DNA from: Primulina eburnea
Taxonomy: Eukaryota; Streptophyta; Magnoliopsida; Lamiales; Gesneriaceae
Assembly: GCF_022965805.1 (NCBI RefSeq)
Contig: NC_133105.1
Location: forward strand, 33,118,867-33,182,866
Direction: 5' to 3'
Length of the DNA: 64,000 nt
A program made the position numbers and the translations under genes. Of this stretch, positions 32,768-44,454 are shown piece after piece. Numbering within the stretch: the stretch's first letter is position 1; the number at the start of each line of letters is the position of its first letter. A model generated the notes under the pieces. That model made no database searches and was not told the DNA's origin. It worked only from the letters and a program-made list of their open reading frames with translations.

Positions 32768-33247
32768 CGAGTCGTGTCCAGACATGATTTGATTCGCATT
32801 GCATGTTTATATGGATGTCATTCATAATAGCATGTTTCATGTTTTAGATTGATTATATGCATGTATACATGTTTATACTGGGATTTGTTCTCACCGGAGT
32901 TTCCGGCTGTTGTTATGTTTGTATGTGTGCATAACAACAGGTGGGGCAGGATCTGGGTCACGCAGAGGATGAGAGATGGACATAGCGTGGTGATCTCGGG
33001 CATATCAGAAGAACTAGTAGTTATACTTTTGACATGTACTGTATTTAATTACTAGTGGTTAAAGTGGATGGACCAAGACATGTTGTACCTTATGTTTGTA
33101 CATTATGTTTGTAAAATAAATAAAGACTTTATGCTTGTTTATACAACATTAGAATAAATGTTGAAAAGCGAAAATTTTGACCCACTTTTTATATTAACGA
33201 TCCATTGAATCCCAAAGAAAAGAATTAGAGCCCGGGTCCCCACAACA
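32768..33247 (+). repeat. Gyp-C 5' LTR, right part
   Basis: It is related to the Gyp-E LTR from about 45466 to its end (CTAGACATGATT-like start, GTTATGT...GTGTGCATAACAAC, GGGTCCCCACAACA end). The U3 side is missing because of the Gyp-A insertion and later deletion. A 60-codon open frame inside it has no support as a gene. Confidence 0.82.
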
Positions 33248-33249
33248 GG

Positions 33250-33261
33250 TGGTATCAGAGC
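33250..33261 (+). other. Gyp-C primer-binding site
   Basis: An exact TGGTATCAGAGC two bases after the LTR. The leader motif AATGAGCGGGGTAGAT follows at 33291-33306. Confidence 0.9.
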
Positions 33262-33502
33262 CATAGGTTCTGTAGATTGAGATAGAATAGAATGAGCGGG
33301 GTAGATCAAGTCTTCTTCCTTGCTTTTGATATGCTAGCATGGTTTATTGCTTTCCCTATTACGTGTGGTGTTATCTGATTTGATTGCAGCATGTATTGGT
33401 TAAGACTGAATCAGAACCGATTCTGGATCAGAGGTAAATGATCAGAGGGGGGCTGAGACAGTTGGTATAGATTGTATACTAAACTGTTTGTATAGCAGAT
33501 TC

Positions 33503-34394
33503 ATGCCTCCTAGAAGAGCAGTCGTTCCTCTACGACCACCAGCACCAGAACAGGGTAGCACATCTGGTGATACGATGGATGTCACTGCTACGCCCTTGGA
33601 GACTCTATTAAAACGATTCCAGTCATTCCGACCACCGACCTTAAAGGGTACAGAAAATGCAATCGAGTGTGAAAGCTGGTTGGAGGATGTCGAGATGTTA
33701 TTCGAGTCTTTAGAATATAGTGATGAGAAACGAGTGAAACTCATTGGCCATCAACTGCAAGACGTGGCTAAGTATTGGTGGTTGAATATTAAAAGAGCAC
33801 TAGAGCAGCGTGGCACAGAGATTACCTGGAAGGTGTTCAAGACAGAGTTTTATCAGCGATTCTTTCCTGTATCTTACCGTAAAGATAAAGGCGTTGAATT
33901 TGCAAACCTGAGGCAAGGGCAATTAAAAATTGAAGAGTACGTTGCTAAATTTTCTTCCTTGCTTCGCTTTGCACCTCACGTTTCAGGTAATGATGAGGCC
34001 GCAGCAGATCAGTTTATAAACGGCTTAAATCCTGATGTCTTTACATTGGTTAATACTGGGAGACCCAATAACTTCGCTGAAGCATTGAACTGTGCCAAAG
34101 GAGCAGAAGCAGGATTGCTTAGGCAACGGAGTGTTCCGTATGTTGGCCCGAGTCCGAGACCGCCACTACCTCCAGCACAACCTCCTCCTAGATTTGATAG
34201 CGGCGGTAGTAGCAGCGGGCGGAAGGATCCGTTGAAAGTGAAGGGCAAGCAATTCAAGAGAGCAGGGAGCAGTTCGTCGAGCTCCAGTGGTTCCCGACCA
34301 CGAGGTCCTGGCCAGAGTTTAGAGGTGACGAGTGAATATTGCAGTACTTGTGGAGGTAAGCATGCCACATAACAGTGTCAGGGTGTAGTGGGCA
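33503..34394 (+). pseudogene. gag: Gyp-C Gag, 5' part, cut by Gyp-D
   Basis: It starts MPPRRAVVPLRPPAPEQG at 33503. The gypsy Gag core is intact (AKYWWLNIKRALEQRG near residue 92, FKTEFYQRFF, IEEYVAKFSSLLRFAPHV), followed by a Pro-rich then Ser-rich basic linker and the first zinc motif CSTCGGKHAT. A TAA at 34370-34372 stands where Gyp-E has a Glu codon, eight codons before the Gyp-D insertion. The sequence resumes after Gyp-D at 42166 with the second zinc knuckle. Confidence 0.85.
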
Positions 34395-35979
34395 TGTGAC
34401 ACCCTGACCCGTTACAATTAAAAATACAGCGGAATTTAAAATTTTCATTCAACTGGAAGGAGTTTCAAAATACATTTCCAAATATCATCAAAAGTATTAA
34501 CATGATCAACTAAATGATACATCAAAATACAAAACATCATTTTAATGATCATGTCCAAAAATATTGCTTGCAAAACAAACTACTTCCTTCCAATCTTCGT
34601 ATGCATATGACTCCCATCCACAGTCAACGTCCTGGCCCGTCACTCTTATCTGCATCACATGAAAATAACTGAAATGAGTATAAAACTCAGCAAGTGGAAC
34701 TCTTACATAGCAATGAACATATCATACTCTGTAAAACATGGCTTTAAAACATAAATACCATCAACTCTGAAATAAATATCATAACAATAGCATAGCAATA
34801 AGATGGTATTTCTCTTTACTCTGGTTGGATTGATATCAATAGTAACTCTGTCTGTGGTGCTCGTATCCCAATCGATATAAACCGATAACTCTGAGGGATA
34901 TAAGCCTATGTTCGTTGATCAACTAATTGCATGCAATCTCTGACTATGTATCTATCAATCCAATAAAACATTTAAACTCTTTCTCTTTGGCATTTAAACA
35001 ACACTTTAGAACTATACTCTTTGTATTCCCTTTGAACAATTGAGACATCAAATGCCTCCTATATATATAACAATTGAATCAATACATACTATGGATCAAA
35101 TGGAAGGGAATATCACAATAAAACCTTTGAAACACAATACATATATATACATTTGAGCACAAGGGATGAAATTTCATTTACAAACCACAATAACACCTCA
35201 ATCTATGCTCTTGATACACCACCTACAACAATAATCCATAAATAACACCAACATCAACTCAATATCCAAGAATCCAAGTCAAATAATCCATTAAACCAAC
35301 AAATACAAAAACCCATATCACCTCTTCTCCAAAAACCAAGAGATAACACAACCAAAAGCTTACCTTAGCTTCCTAGCATCAAGGAGAACTTCGATCTCTA
35401 CTCGAAAATCCAACTAGAAGCTTGAATCGAAGATAGAAAATGGAAGAAATGGAAGAAAACCCTTATTACTAGAGAGAAAAACGAGATGGAGAAGGAAGAA
35501 AAGGGAAAAAGTGAAGTCATCTTATCCAAAAAGGTACTAAATATCTCGCCCATACCTCAATAATGCATGACCGCGGGTGCGCTCAAACAAGCACCGCGGG
35601 TGCGCCATGCTCACGGCACTCCACCAATTTCTGAAATACTCGGACTGTGGGTGTGGCGCTGCACACACCGCGGGTGCGGTCTCAACACCACCGCAGGTGC
35701 GGTGATGCCACGGCCTTCCAACAACAAAATTATGAACAGTACACCGCGGGGGCACTCCTACAATGAGCGCGGGTGCACTCTGGTCACGGCAATGAACACC
35801 ACTCATGCAACTAAAATCAATCCGAAACACTGAAACAACGCAACCAACAACAACTACACCTCAAAACAATAATAACCAACAATACTATGGCCCATAATCA
35901 CAACTCTAAACATCTAATCAAAAACCCAAATAAACATACAAAACTTAAACCGTACCGTACACCGGGCTCGGCTATTACA
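34395..35979 (-). repeat. Gyp-D 3' LTR
   Basis: On the minus strand it starts TGTAATAGCCGAGCCCGG at 35979 and ends ...GGGTGTCACA at 34395. It contains a cluster of CCGCGGGTGCG-type motifs at 35571-35790. The open frames of 88-97 codons in that cluster, on both strands, are by-products of the repeats. Confidence 0.93.
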
Positions 35980-35995
35980 ATCTCCCCTCCTTAAG
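35980..35995 (-). other. Gyp-D polypurine tract
   Basis: The minus strand reads AAGGAGGGGAGATTG immediately before the 3' LTR. Confidence 0.75.
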
Positions 35996-36019
35996 GGAAT
36001 TTCGTCCTAGAAATTGACG

Positions 36020-37635
36020 TCACTGCACGAACAACTCAGGATACTTCTCTCTCATCTCATCCTCTGGTTCCCACGTAGCCTCTTCGATCAAATGGTTCCT
36101 CCAAAGGACTTTAACGATGCCGATCTCTTTGTTCCTCAAAACTCTAACTTTGCGGTCCAAAATTGGAACCGGAATCTCTTGGTACGTCAAATTCGGCGTC
36201 AAGTACAATGGCTCATGGCGAAGAACATGGGAAGGATTCGCAACATACTTCCTGAGCATCGATACGTGAAAAACATTATGGACTCTGTCAAGATCTGGCG
36301 GTAGGGCTAACCTGTAGGCTCGATCACCAACTCTGTCCAATATCTCGAATGGACCAATAAACCTCGGACTCAACTTACCCTTCTTGCCAAACCGCATCAC
36401 ACCCTTGAGAGGTGCTATCTTCAGAAACACGTGATCGTCAACCTTCAAACTGCAAAGGTCTACGACGAACATCGGCATAACTCTTCTCTCTCGACTGAGC
36501 AGTCTTCATCCTCTCTCGGATAATAGAAATAACATCGGCTGACTGTTGGACCAACTCTGGTCCCAACATCTTCCTCTCACCAACCTCATCCCAATACAAG
36601 GGAGATCTGCACTTCCTGCCATAAAGTGCCTCATACAGGTGCCATCCCAATCGTCGCTTAGTAGCTGTTATTGTACGTGAACTCAACAAGAGGCAACTTA
36701 GAATCCCAGCTACCAGAATAATCGATAGTACAAGCTCTGAGCATATCCTCTAGAATCTGAATGACTCTCTCTGATTGACCGTCGCTCTGAGGGTGATAAG
36801 CTGTACTGAACGCTAACCGTGAACCCAAAGCTCTGTGCAAACTCTTCCAAAACTCTGAAGTAAATCTAGGGTCACGATCAGACACAATCGACACAGGGAC
36901 ACCGTGAAGTCTAACAATCTCTGCTATGTAATCTTCGGCATACTGATTCATGGAATACGTCGTCTTGACTGGAAGAACGTGCGCTGACTTGGTCAATCGA
37001 TCGACAATAACCCAAATGGAATTGAAACCCTTCTGCGTCCTAGGAAGACCAGTCACGAAATCCATCGTAATATGCTCCCACTTCCACTGAGGAATCGGCA
37101 AAGATAGCAATGTCCCAGTAGGTCTCTGGTGCTCAATCTTCACCTGCTGACAAGTTAGGCACTGAGAAATAAATACGGCAATGTATTTCTTCATACCTGG
37201 CCACCAGTAAAGTCGACGAAGATCCTGATACATTTTGGTGCTGCCTGGATGTATCGAATATGGCGCGGTATGAGCCTCTGTCAAGACGTCTCGCCGAATA
37301 TCATCGCCGATAGGAACACAAATACGGCCTCTGAAAGTCACCAAACCGTCAACATTCATCGCAAACTCTGAGTTACCCCTCTGCTCAGCTCTAGCTCTCA
37401 ACTCTAACAACTGCAAATCAGTAGCCTGCTCTCTACGGATCCTGTCCGTCAATGTAGCCCGAATGACCAACGCTGAAAAGCGAGCAATGGTCCCCGGAAC
37501 TACCAAAGAAATCTCCTCTCTCTGCAAATCCATCAACAATGGTCTCTGAATCAAAGAACTCAAGGAAGAACTCGACTTACGGCTCAAAGCATAAGCCACA
37601 ACGTTCGCCTTCCCCGGGTGGTAACTAATCGTCAC
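36020..37635 (-). pseudogene. pol: Gyp-D integrase with C-terminal chromodomain, broken
   Basis: It contains the zinc-binding segment ([22 protein letters not shown]), the catalytic core ([32 protein letters not shown]) and, at the end, a chromodomain (IPVPILDRKVRVLRN ... IEEATWEPEDEM), which in chromoviruses directs insertion to heterochromatin. TAA at 36660-36658 and a one-base insertion near 36640 break it after the core; a further frameshift near 36460 returns to the chromodomain frame. The final frame ends KYPELFVQ at 36020. Confidence 0.85.
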
Positions 37636-38235
37636 ATCATAGTCTTTGACAAGCTCTAATCACCTCCTCTGCCGCATATTGAGCTCTTTCTGGGAAAACA
37701 GATACTTCAAACTCTTGTGGTCTATGAAGATCTCACACTTTTCGCCATACAAATAATGTCTCCAAATCTTCAAGGCGAAAACCACAGCTGCTAGCTCCAA
37801 ATCATGCGTCGGATAATTCTTCTCATAGTCTTTCAACTGGCGAGAAGCATAGGCTATAACCTTACCTCGCTGCATCAGCATTGCACCAAGGCCTTTCTTC
37901 GACGCATCGGTATAGACAACAAAATTCTCTGAACCACTGGGCAATGAAAGAACAGGAGCTGTCGTCAATCTGTCCTTCAACTCTTGAAATGCACTCTGGC
38001 AATCAATGGACCACTCGAACTTCACAGTCTTCCTCGTCAAATTGGTCAATGGCAAGGCAATCTTGGAAAAATCTGAAATAAAACGACGATAATAACCCGC
38101 CAAACCAAGGAAACTGCGTACCTCTGAAACAGTAGTAGGAATAGGCCATCTCTGAACTGCCTCTATCTTCATCGGATCAACAACAATACCATCCTTCGAA
38201 ACGACATGGCCTAGGAAAGAATCCGATCCAACCAA
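37636..38235 (-). pseudogene. pol: Gyp-D RNase H, with stop and a lost acidic residue
   Basis: A good match to gypsy RNase [35 protein letters not shown] and [14 protein letters not shown] at 37662-37660 stands where Gyp-F has Trp (MRQRRW). Downstream, the conserved N-x-x-A-D-A-L-S-R segment reads VVAYALSRK, so the Asp of the active-site set is replaced by Tyr. Both changes would abolish activity. Confidence 0.82.
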
Positions 38236-39365
38236 AATTCACACTTCTTCAACTTGGCAAACAGTCTCCTCTCTCTCAACAACTGAAGAACCACTCTAAG
38301 ATGCTCTGCATGAAGCTCTCTGGTCTTGGAATAGATCAAGATGTCATCGATGAAGAGAATGACGAAGCTATCCAAATACGGCTTGAACACACGGTTCATC
38401 AGGTCCATGAAAACTGAAGGAGCATTGGTCAGACCAAAAGACATCACAAGAAACTCGTAGTGACCATACCTGGTCCGGAACGCTGTCTGAGGGATATCGG
38501 ACTCCCTAACCTTCAACTGATAGTAGCTAGACCGAAGATCAATCTTCGAAAATACAGTGGCACCCTGAAGTTGGTCAAACAAATCATCTATCCGTGGCAA
38601 CGGATACTTATTCTTGACAGTCACTTTGTTGAGCTCCCTATAGTCATTACACAGCCGCAAAGACCCATCCTTCTTCTTGATAAACAGAACCGGAGCTCCC
38701 CAAGGCGAAGAACTCGGACGAATAAAACCCTTGTCCAAAAGATCCTGCAACTGCGTCTTCAAATCCTTCATCTCAGTAGGGGCCATTCGGTACGGAGCCT
38801 TAGAAATAGGAACCGTACCTGGAGCTAGATCAATCACAAACTCAACGTCTCTGTCCGGCGGCAAACCCGGCACATCATCCTCAAACACATCAGCAAACTC
38901 CCTCACAACATCAATATCATCAATATTCAACTTAATCAATCTATCCACATCCACAATCGAAGCCAGAAACACATCACAACCTCTACACATCAACTTCTCA
39001 GCCTCAAGACAAGAAATAAAAGGAAGGACCAGCGAAGTACCTGCACTGGCGAGAACTCCTCCCTTAATGCTATCATCTGCAAAGGTCACCGTCTTAGCAA
39101 CACAATCCATAACAGCACGATAGGTCGAAAGCCAATCCATGCCAAGAATAACATCAAAGGCAACCATCGGGATAACAATCAAATCAGCAAAAACAACTCG
39201 CTCCTCAATACGAACAGGGCATGCATAAACAATAGACGTCGGGCACAACACGTCCCTCGAAGGCAAAACAACATTAAGCTGGAGGGGAAGAATAGAAGGA
39301 ACTATACCCAACGATCTCAAAAACAATTCAGACATAAAAGAATGAGTAGCACCAGTATCAATCAA
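38211..39365 (-). pseudogene. pol: Gyp-D protease and reverse transcriptase
   Basis: It opens at the protease motif IDTGATHSF; the link to gag is lost through a frameshift just upstream (about 39366-39380). The RT follows after the acidic linker ([19 protein letters not shown]) with [60 protein letters not shown] and the catalytic [10 protein letters not shown]. It ends in a frameshift at about 38218-38225 within the connection (EFWLDRI/FLGHVVS). The domain itself reads complete. Confidence 0.85.
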
Positions 39366-40442
39366 AGTCAGTAGCTACTCTGCCTGAAATCAAAATAGTG
39401 CTAGAGATCGCAGAAGAATCATGGTTAATACCTTCCTTGGTCATCGAAAAGATACGACCCTGCACCTTATCCTTGCTCGCTCCCCTCGGACAATCTCTGG
39501 CTATGTGGCCTGCCGTGCCACCACGATAACAAGAATGAGTGCCAAATCTGCACTCTCCTCTATGATGTCTGCTGCACTTAGGACACAGCGGCTTCTCGGG
39601 ATCAACTGGAACTGACGGTGGTCTAGGACTCGGCTCTATGTTGCCCTTCCCTTTGAAACGATCCTTAGCTCGCTGATTCGGGCCCTGGCCTCTCTGAGCA
39701 ATAGCTTGATGCCTCTCTTGCCTCTCCCTGGCGATATCCTTCTCATCTTGCTCAGCCAACAAAGCCTTCGACACGATCTCTTCGAAAGTCACAGCCTTGG
39801 ACATGTTAATATCCCTCCGAATCTCTGCTCTAAGGCCTCGAATGAAGTGAGCGCCTTTGTCCTTGTCGTTTGAAGCAATATACGGAGCAAATAAACAACC
39901 CTCCTCGAACTTGAGAATGTACTCGTCAACGTTCATGCTCCCCTGTCGAAGCTCCAAGAACTCCGTAACCTTCCTCGCTCGAAGTGCGTCGGGAAAATAC
40001 TTGTCATAGAACAAATCAGTGAACTCTGACCACTTCAACGCTGAAACATCAACACCAACCTTCGTGGCATTCCACCAGATACGTGCAGCCTTTACCAACA
40101 TGAATACTGACAGCTGATCCTGTCTTTATCTTCGTACTGGAGATGATCGAAGATCGCCTCTAGAGCCTTGATCCACTCCACTGCAACTAAAGGATCAGTG
40201 CTACCTGCGAATTCCGGAGGATCCATTCTCTTGAAAGCAGAAAAGACGGCATCAGTGCCAACTGCCTGAGCTACTTGGCCTCTCACTTGGCCTCTACCCT
40301 GTCCTGCTCCTTGCAATCGAAGCAGCTGCTAAATCTGCTCGCTATGGACTTTGGCCTGCTCTTTAAGCAACTTGCCGAACTCGTCGACAACTCTCGAGGA
40401 AGAACTATCCTCACCCTCTACAGCTTTCCGCTTAGGAGGCAT
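39358..40442 (-). pseudogene. gag: Gyp-D Gag, multiply broken
   Basis: It begins MPPKRKAVEGEDSSSS at 40442. TAG at 40331-40329 (in a Gln-rich stretch, probably from CAG) and a one-base loss near 40110 split it. The core is readable (KAARIWWNATKVGV, DLFYDKYFPDALRARK, NVDEYILKFEEGCLFAPYI, HFIRGLRAEIRRD). The zinc knuckle near 39530 reads CYRGGTAGHIARDC, so the second cysteine of the CCHC is glycine and metal binding should fail. A chain of inactivating changes in a copy with similar LTRs suggests damage partly older than this insertion, or help in trans. Confidence 0.82.
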
Positions 40443-40558
40443 ACTCTACAATGTGCTCACAAAACACCAATCAATAGATAACAATGGATAGATGCAAAGA
40501 AAACATACCCGGACAGTTGAAAGTAGACGAAGTCATATGCATTGGTCCGAAGAACGGT

Positions 40559-40570
40559 GCTCTAATACCA
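40559..40570 (-). other. Gyp-D primer-binding site
   Basis: TGGTATTAGAGC on the minus strand, one mismatch to the initiator-Met complement, five bases after the 5' LTR. Confidence 0.8.
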
Positions 40571-40575
40571 CAAAA

Positions 40576-42160
40576 TGTGACACACTGTACCCGTTACAAT
40601 TAAAATACAGCGGAATTTAAAATTTTCGTTCAACTGGAAGGAGTTTCAAAATACATTTCCAAATATCATCAAAAGTATTAACATGATCAACTAAATGATA
40701 CATCAAAATACAAAACATCATTTTAATGATCATGTCCAAAAATATTGCTTGCAAAACAAACTACTTCCTTCCAATCTTCGTATGCATATGACTCCCATCC
40801 ACAGTCAACGTCCTGGCCCATCACTCTTATCTGCATCACATGAAAATAACTGAAATGAGTATAAAACTCAGCAAGTGGAACTCTTACATAGCAATGAACA
40901 TATCATACTCTGTAAAACATGGCTTTAAAACATAAATACCATCAACTCTGAAATAAATATCATAACAATAGCATAGCAATAAGATGGTATTTCTCTTTAC
41001 TCTGGTTGGATTGATACCAATAGTAACTCTGTCTGTGGTGCTCGTATCCCAATCGATATAAACCGATAACTCTGAGGGATATAAGCCTATGGTCGTTGAT
41101 CAACTAATTGCATGCAATCTCTGACTATGTATCTATCAATCCAATAAAACATTTAAACTCTTTCTCTTTGGCATTTAAACAACACTTTAGAACTATACTC
41201 TTTGTATTCCCTTTGAACAATTGAGACATCAAATGCCTCCAATATATATAACAATTGAATCAATACATACTATGGATCAAATGGAAGGGAATATCACAAT
41301 AAAACCTCTGAAACACAATACATATATATACATGTGAGCACAAGGGATGAAATTCCACTTACAAACCACAATAACACCTCAATCTATGCTCTTGATACAC
41401 CACCTACAACAATAATCCATAAATAACACCAACATCAACTCAATATCCAAGAATCCAAGTCAAATAATCCATTAAACCAACAAATACAACAACCCATATC
41501 ACCTCTTCTCCAAAAACCAAGAGATAACACAACCAAAAGCTTACCTTAGCTTCCTAGCATCAAGGAGAACTTCGATCTCTACTCGAAAATCTAACTAGAA
41601 GCTTGAATCGAAGATAGAAAATGGAAGAAATGGAAGAAAACCCTTATTACTAGAGAGAAAAACGAGATGGAGAAGGAAGAAAAGGGAAAAAGTGAAGTCA
41701 TATTATCCAAAAAGGTACTAAATATCTCGCCCATACCTCAATAATGCATGACCGCGGGTGCGCTCAAACAAGCACCGCGGGTGCGCCATGCTCACGGCAC
41801 TCCACCAATTTCTGAAACACTCGGACCGCGGGTGCGGTGCTGCACACACCGCGGGTGCGGTCTCAACACCACCGCAGGTGCGGTGATGCCACGGCCCTCC
41901 AACAACAAAATTATGAACAGTACACCGCGGGGGCACTCCTACAATGAGCGCGGCTGCACTCTGGTAACGGCAATGAACACCACTCATGCAACTAAAATCA
42001 ATCCGAAACACTGAAACAACGCAACCAACAACAACTACACCTCAAAACAATAATAACCAACAATACTATGGCCCATAATCACAACTCTAAACATCTAATC
42101 AAAAACCCAAATAAACATACAAAACTTAAACCGTACCGTACACCGGGCTCGGCTATTACA
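40576..42160 (-). repeat. Gyp-D 5' LTR
   Basis: 1585 bp, the same length as the partner LTR. It carries the CCGCGGGTGCG cluster at 41751-41970, in which most of the LTR-LTR differences (mainly C/T) are concentrated. Confidence 0.93.
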
Positions 42161-43946
42161 GGGCAGATGTAACATATGCAAGCAACCGGGGCATTATGCC
42201 AAGGTCTGTCCTCAGAGAAGTGGTGCATCGAGATTTCAGGCTGCAGGGTCGTCTGCCTCAGTGACTCAGCCTGAGAGGCAAGCCCCATCGGTTCATTCCT
42301 TTCAACCTACTCCCTCACAGACCCAGCCTCGAGCTAGAGATAGCCAGACTGTGAGTCAACCTCCCCGACAACAGGCTCAGGTGTTCGCATTGACTTAGAA
42401 GCAAGCACAGGATGCCCCAGATGATGTCATTGCTAGGTATCTGCTTCCTTTGCGGTTATCTTGCTTATATATTTATAGATACGGGTGCATCGCATACATT
42501 CATATCAGAACGATTTGCACTATTACATTCTTTGCCTGTTGAGTCATTGTTGGATGTCGTGTCGATTACTTCTCCGTTAGGAAGTGGATTGATATCGGTG
42601 ACTACAGTTAGACATTGCATCTTACAGTTTGAAGGTCATGAAATTGAGCTAGATTGCATAGTACTTGGGCTAGCTGACTTTGATTGTATAGTGGGTATTG
42701 ACACGTTAACAAAGTACAGAGCCACCGTGGATTGTTTCAACAAGATTGTCAGATTCAGACCAGAAATGGCAGAAGAGTGGAAATTCTACGGTAAGGGTTC
42801 CAGATCTCGAATTCCCTTAGTATCGGCTTTGACAATGAATAAGTTGTTGCAGAAAGGAGCAGATGGGTTCCTTGTGTATGCTGTAGATGTACAGAAATCG
42901 AGCCCGACATTGGCAGACTTGCCAGTAGTACGGGAATTTGCAGATGTGTTTCCAGAAGAGATTCCAGGATTACCTCCAGTGCGAGAGGTAGATTTTAGTA
43001 TTGATCTTATTCCAGGTACCACTCCTATTTCAAGAGCTCCGTATAGGATGGCACCGATAGAGTTGAAAGAATTGAAGGCACAGTTGGAAGATCTGCTAGC
43101 CAAGGGATATATCAGACCTAGTGTATCTCCTTGGGGCGCCAGTACTTTTTGTGCGAAAGAAAGATGGGTCGATGCGGTTGTGTATCGATTACAGGCAACT
43201 GAATAAGGCAACGATAAAGAACAAGCATCCTTTGCCTAGAATTGATGATTTATTTGATCAGTTGCAGGGATCCTCTGTTTATTCTAAGATTGATTTGCGA
43301 TCCGGATATCATCAGCTCCGAGTTCGAGATATAGACATACCGAAGACTGCATTTCAAACCAGGTATGGGCATTACGAATTTATTGTCGTGCCTTTTGGTT
43401 TAACAAATGCTCCGGCGGTATTTATGGGCTTGATGAATCAAATCTTTCAGAGGTATTTGCATGATTTTGTGATTGTCTTTATCGATGATATTTTGGTGTA
43501 TTCTAAGAACATGAATGAGCATGTAGAACATCTCAGAATTGTGTTGCAGACACTGAGAAATGAGAGATTGTATGCCAAATTGTCAAAGTGTGAATTTTGG
43601 TTGAATCGAGTTGTCATTTTGGGACATATCATATCTGGAGATGGTATTTCTGTAGATCCGAGTAAAGTAGAAGCTGTGATCAGTTGGTCGAGACCGACTT
43701 CTGTGCCAGAGATACGCAGTTTCATGGATCTAGCAGGATACTATAGACGATTCATCCAAGATTTCTCCCGTATTGCGAAGCCAATTACACAATTGACACA
43801 GAAGAATGCGCCATTCCTATGGTCTGAGGAGTGTGAGTCTAGCTTTCTAGAATTGAAGAAGAGGCTGACCAGTGCACCTGTCTTGATGATTCCTTCAGGT
43901 ACGGGTGATTTCGTTGTATATTGTGATGCCTCTCACAGAGGTTTGG
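42161..43946 (+). pseudogene. pol: Gyp-C end of Gag, protease, RT and start of RNase H
   Basis: After the GGGCA duplication the second zinc knuckle resumes (CNICKQPGHYAKVC), then a Gln/Pro-rich linker. TAG near 42398 and a one-base insertion near 42436 precede the protease ([18 protein letters not shown] at about 42474). A second frameshift near 43135 (SPWGA) falls within the RT, after which the frame is open through [12 protein letters not shown] and [10 protein letters not shown] to the start of RNase H ([11 protein letters not shown]). It is cut at 43946 by the Gyp-E LTR. Similarity to the Gyp-E pol is high throughout. Confidence 0.87.
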
Positions 43947-44075
43947 TGTAAGGCTCGAAGATTTAGTTATCATAATCAGACGGATTTGTTAATAATTAAG
44001 ATGATTGTAGATGTATTTTATTGAATTTAAAAAGAAGGCAAAATGTACAAAAGAAAGGTAAAAACTCGAAGCATG

Positions 44076-44400
44076 GGCGCACATGCGCGAAGAAATGCGC
44101 GCACATGCGCGAGCAGGCCAGTAGCCTTGGCGCACATGCGCGAGAATGGTGGCGCATATGCGCGGAGCTTCCATTGAGTTGGCGCACATGCGCGAAGGCA
44201 TGCGCGCAGCGTAGCGCGAGGCGTCCAGTAGCCTCGGCTCATATGCGCGAGGTACTGCGCGCATATGCGCGATACCTCCAGTAGCTGTGGCGCATATGCG
44301 CGAGATAAGTGGCGCATATGCGCGAAGTGTTAAATTTCTGCATGGCCGAGACAGTAGGTCTCGCGCATATGCGCGAGTGATTCCGCGCATATGCGCGAGA
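44076..44400. repeat. Cluster of GCGCAYATGCGC palindromes
   Basis: Twelve units, most with a trailing GAG or GAA. Three CCAGTAGC words mark a higher-order unit of roughly 50-100 bp. The cluster is present in the 3' LTR at 51040-51363. It ends about 45 bases before the TATA box, an enhancer-like position. Confidence 0.85.
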
Positions 44401-44443
44401 CGTGTATTGCAAAGAACAAGCCATGTGTTCGGAACATGCAAAG

Positions 44444-44454
44444 TATATATATAG
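44444..44454 (+). promoter_or_regulatory. Gyp-E LTR TATA box
   Basis: TATATATATAG, matched by TATAAATATAG at 51409 in the 3' LTR; transcription should start about 30 bases further on, near ...CTCTTCATTTCAGC. Confidence 0.6.

Larger units (their letters stand above)
34395..42160 (-). mobile_element. Gyp-D: complete minus-strand Tekay-like element with target duplication
   Basis: 7766 bp with two 1585-bp LTRs and the flanking 5-bp duplication GGGCA (34390-34394 and 42161-42165), so both ends are certain. Internal order on the minus strand is primer-binding site, gag, protease-RT-RNase H, integrase with chromodomain, polypurine tract. The LTRs differ at about 20-25 sites by eye. The coding region has at least three nonsense codons and several frameshifts, so it is inactive. 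It inserted into the zinc-knuckle part of the Gyp-C gag. Confidence 0.95.
32768..43946 (+). mobile_element. Gyp-C: Tekay-like gypsy element split by other insertions
   Basis: It includes a partial 5' LTR (32768-33247), primer-binding site, gag up to 34394, then (after Gyp-D, 34395-42160) the end of gag and pol to 43946, where Gyp-E enters. It is closely related to Gyp-E, with long stretches of near-identical DNA in gag and pol. The left part of the LTR is interrupted by Gyp-A. Several stops and frameshifts show it is the older copy. Confidence 0.88.

Noticed and set aside
35537..35833. Open frames of 97 and 88 codons on opposite strands, repeated at 41718-42014
   Set aside because: They are created by the GC-rich repeat cluster of the Gyp-D LTR; both copies simply reflect the two LTRs.
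44076..44400. CRISPR-like array of short repeats
   Set aside because: Spacers are short, irregular and themselves repeated, there are no cas genes, and the array sits in a plant LTR duplicated at both element ends.
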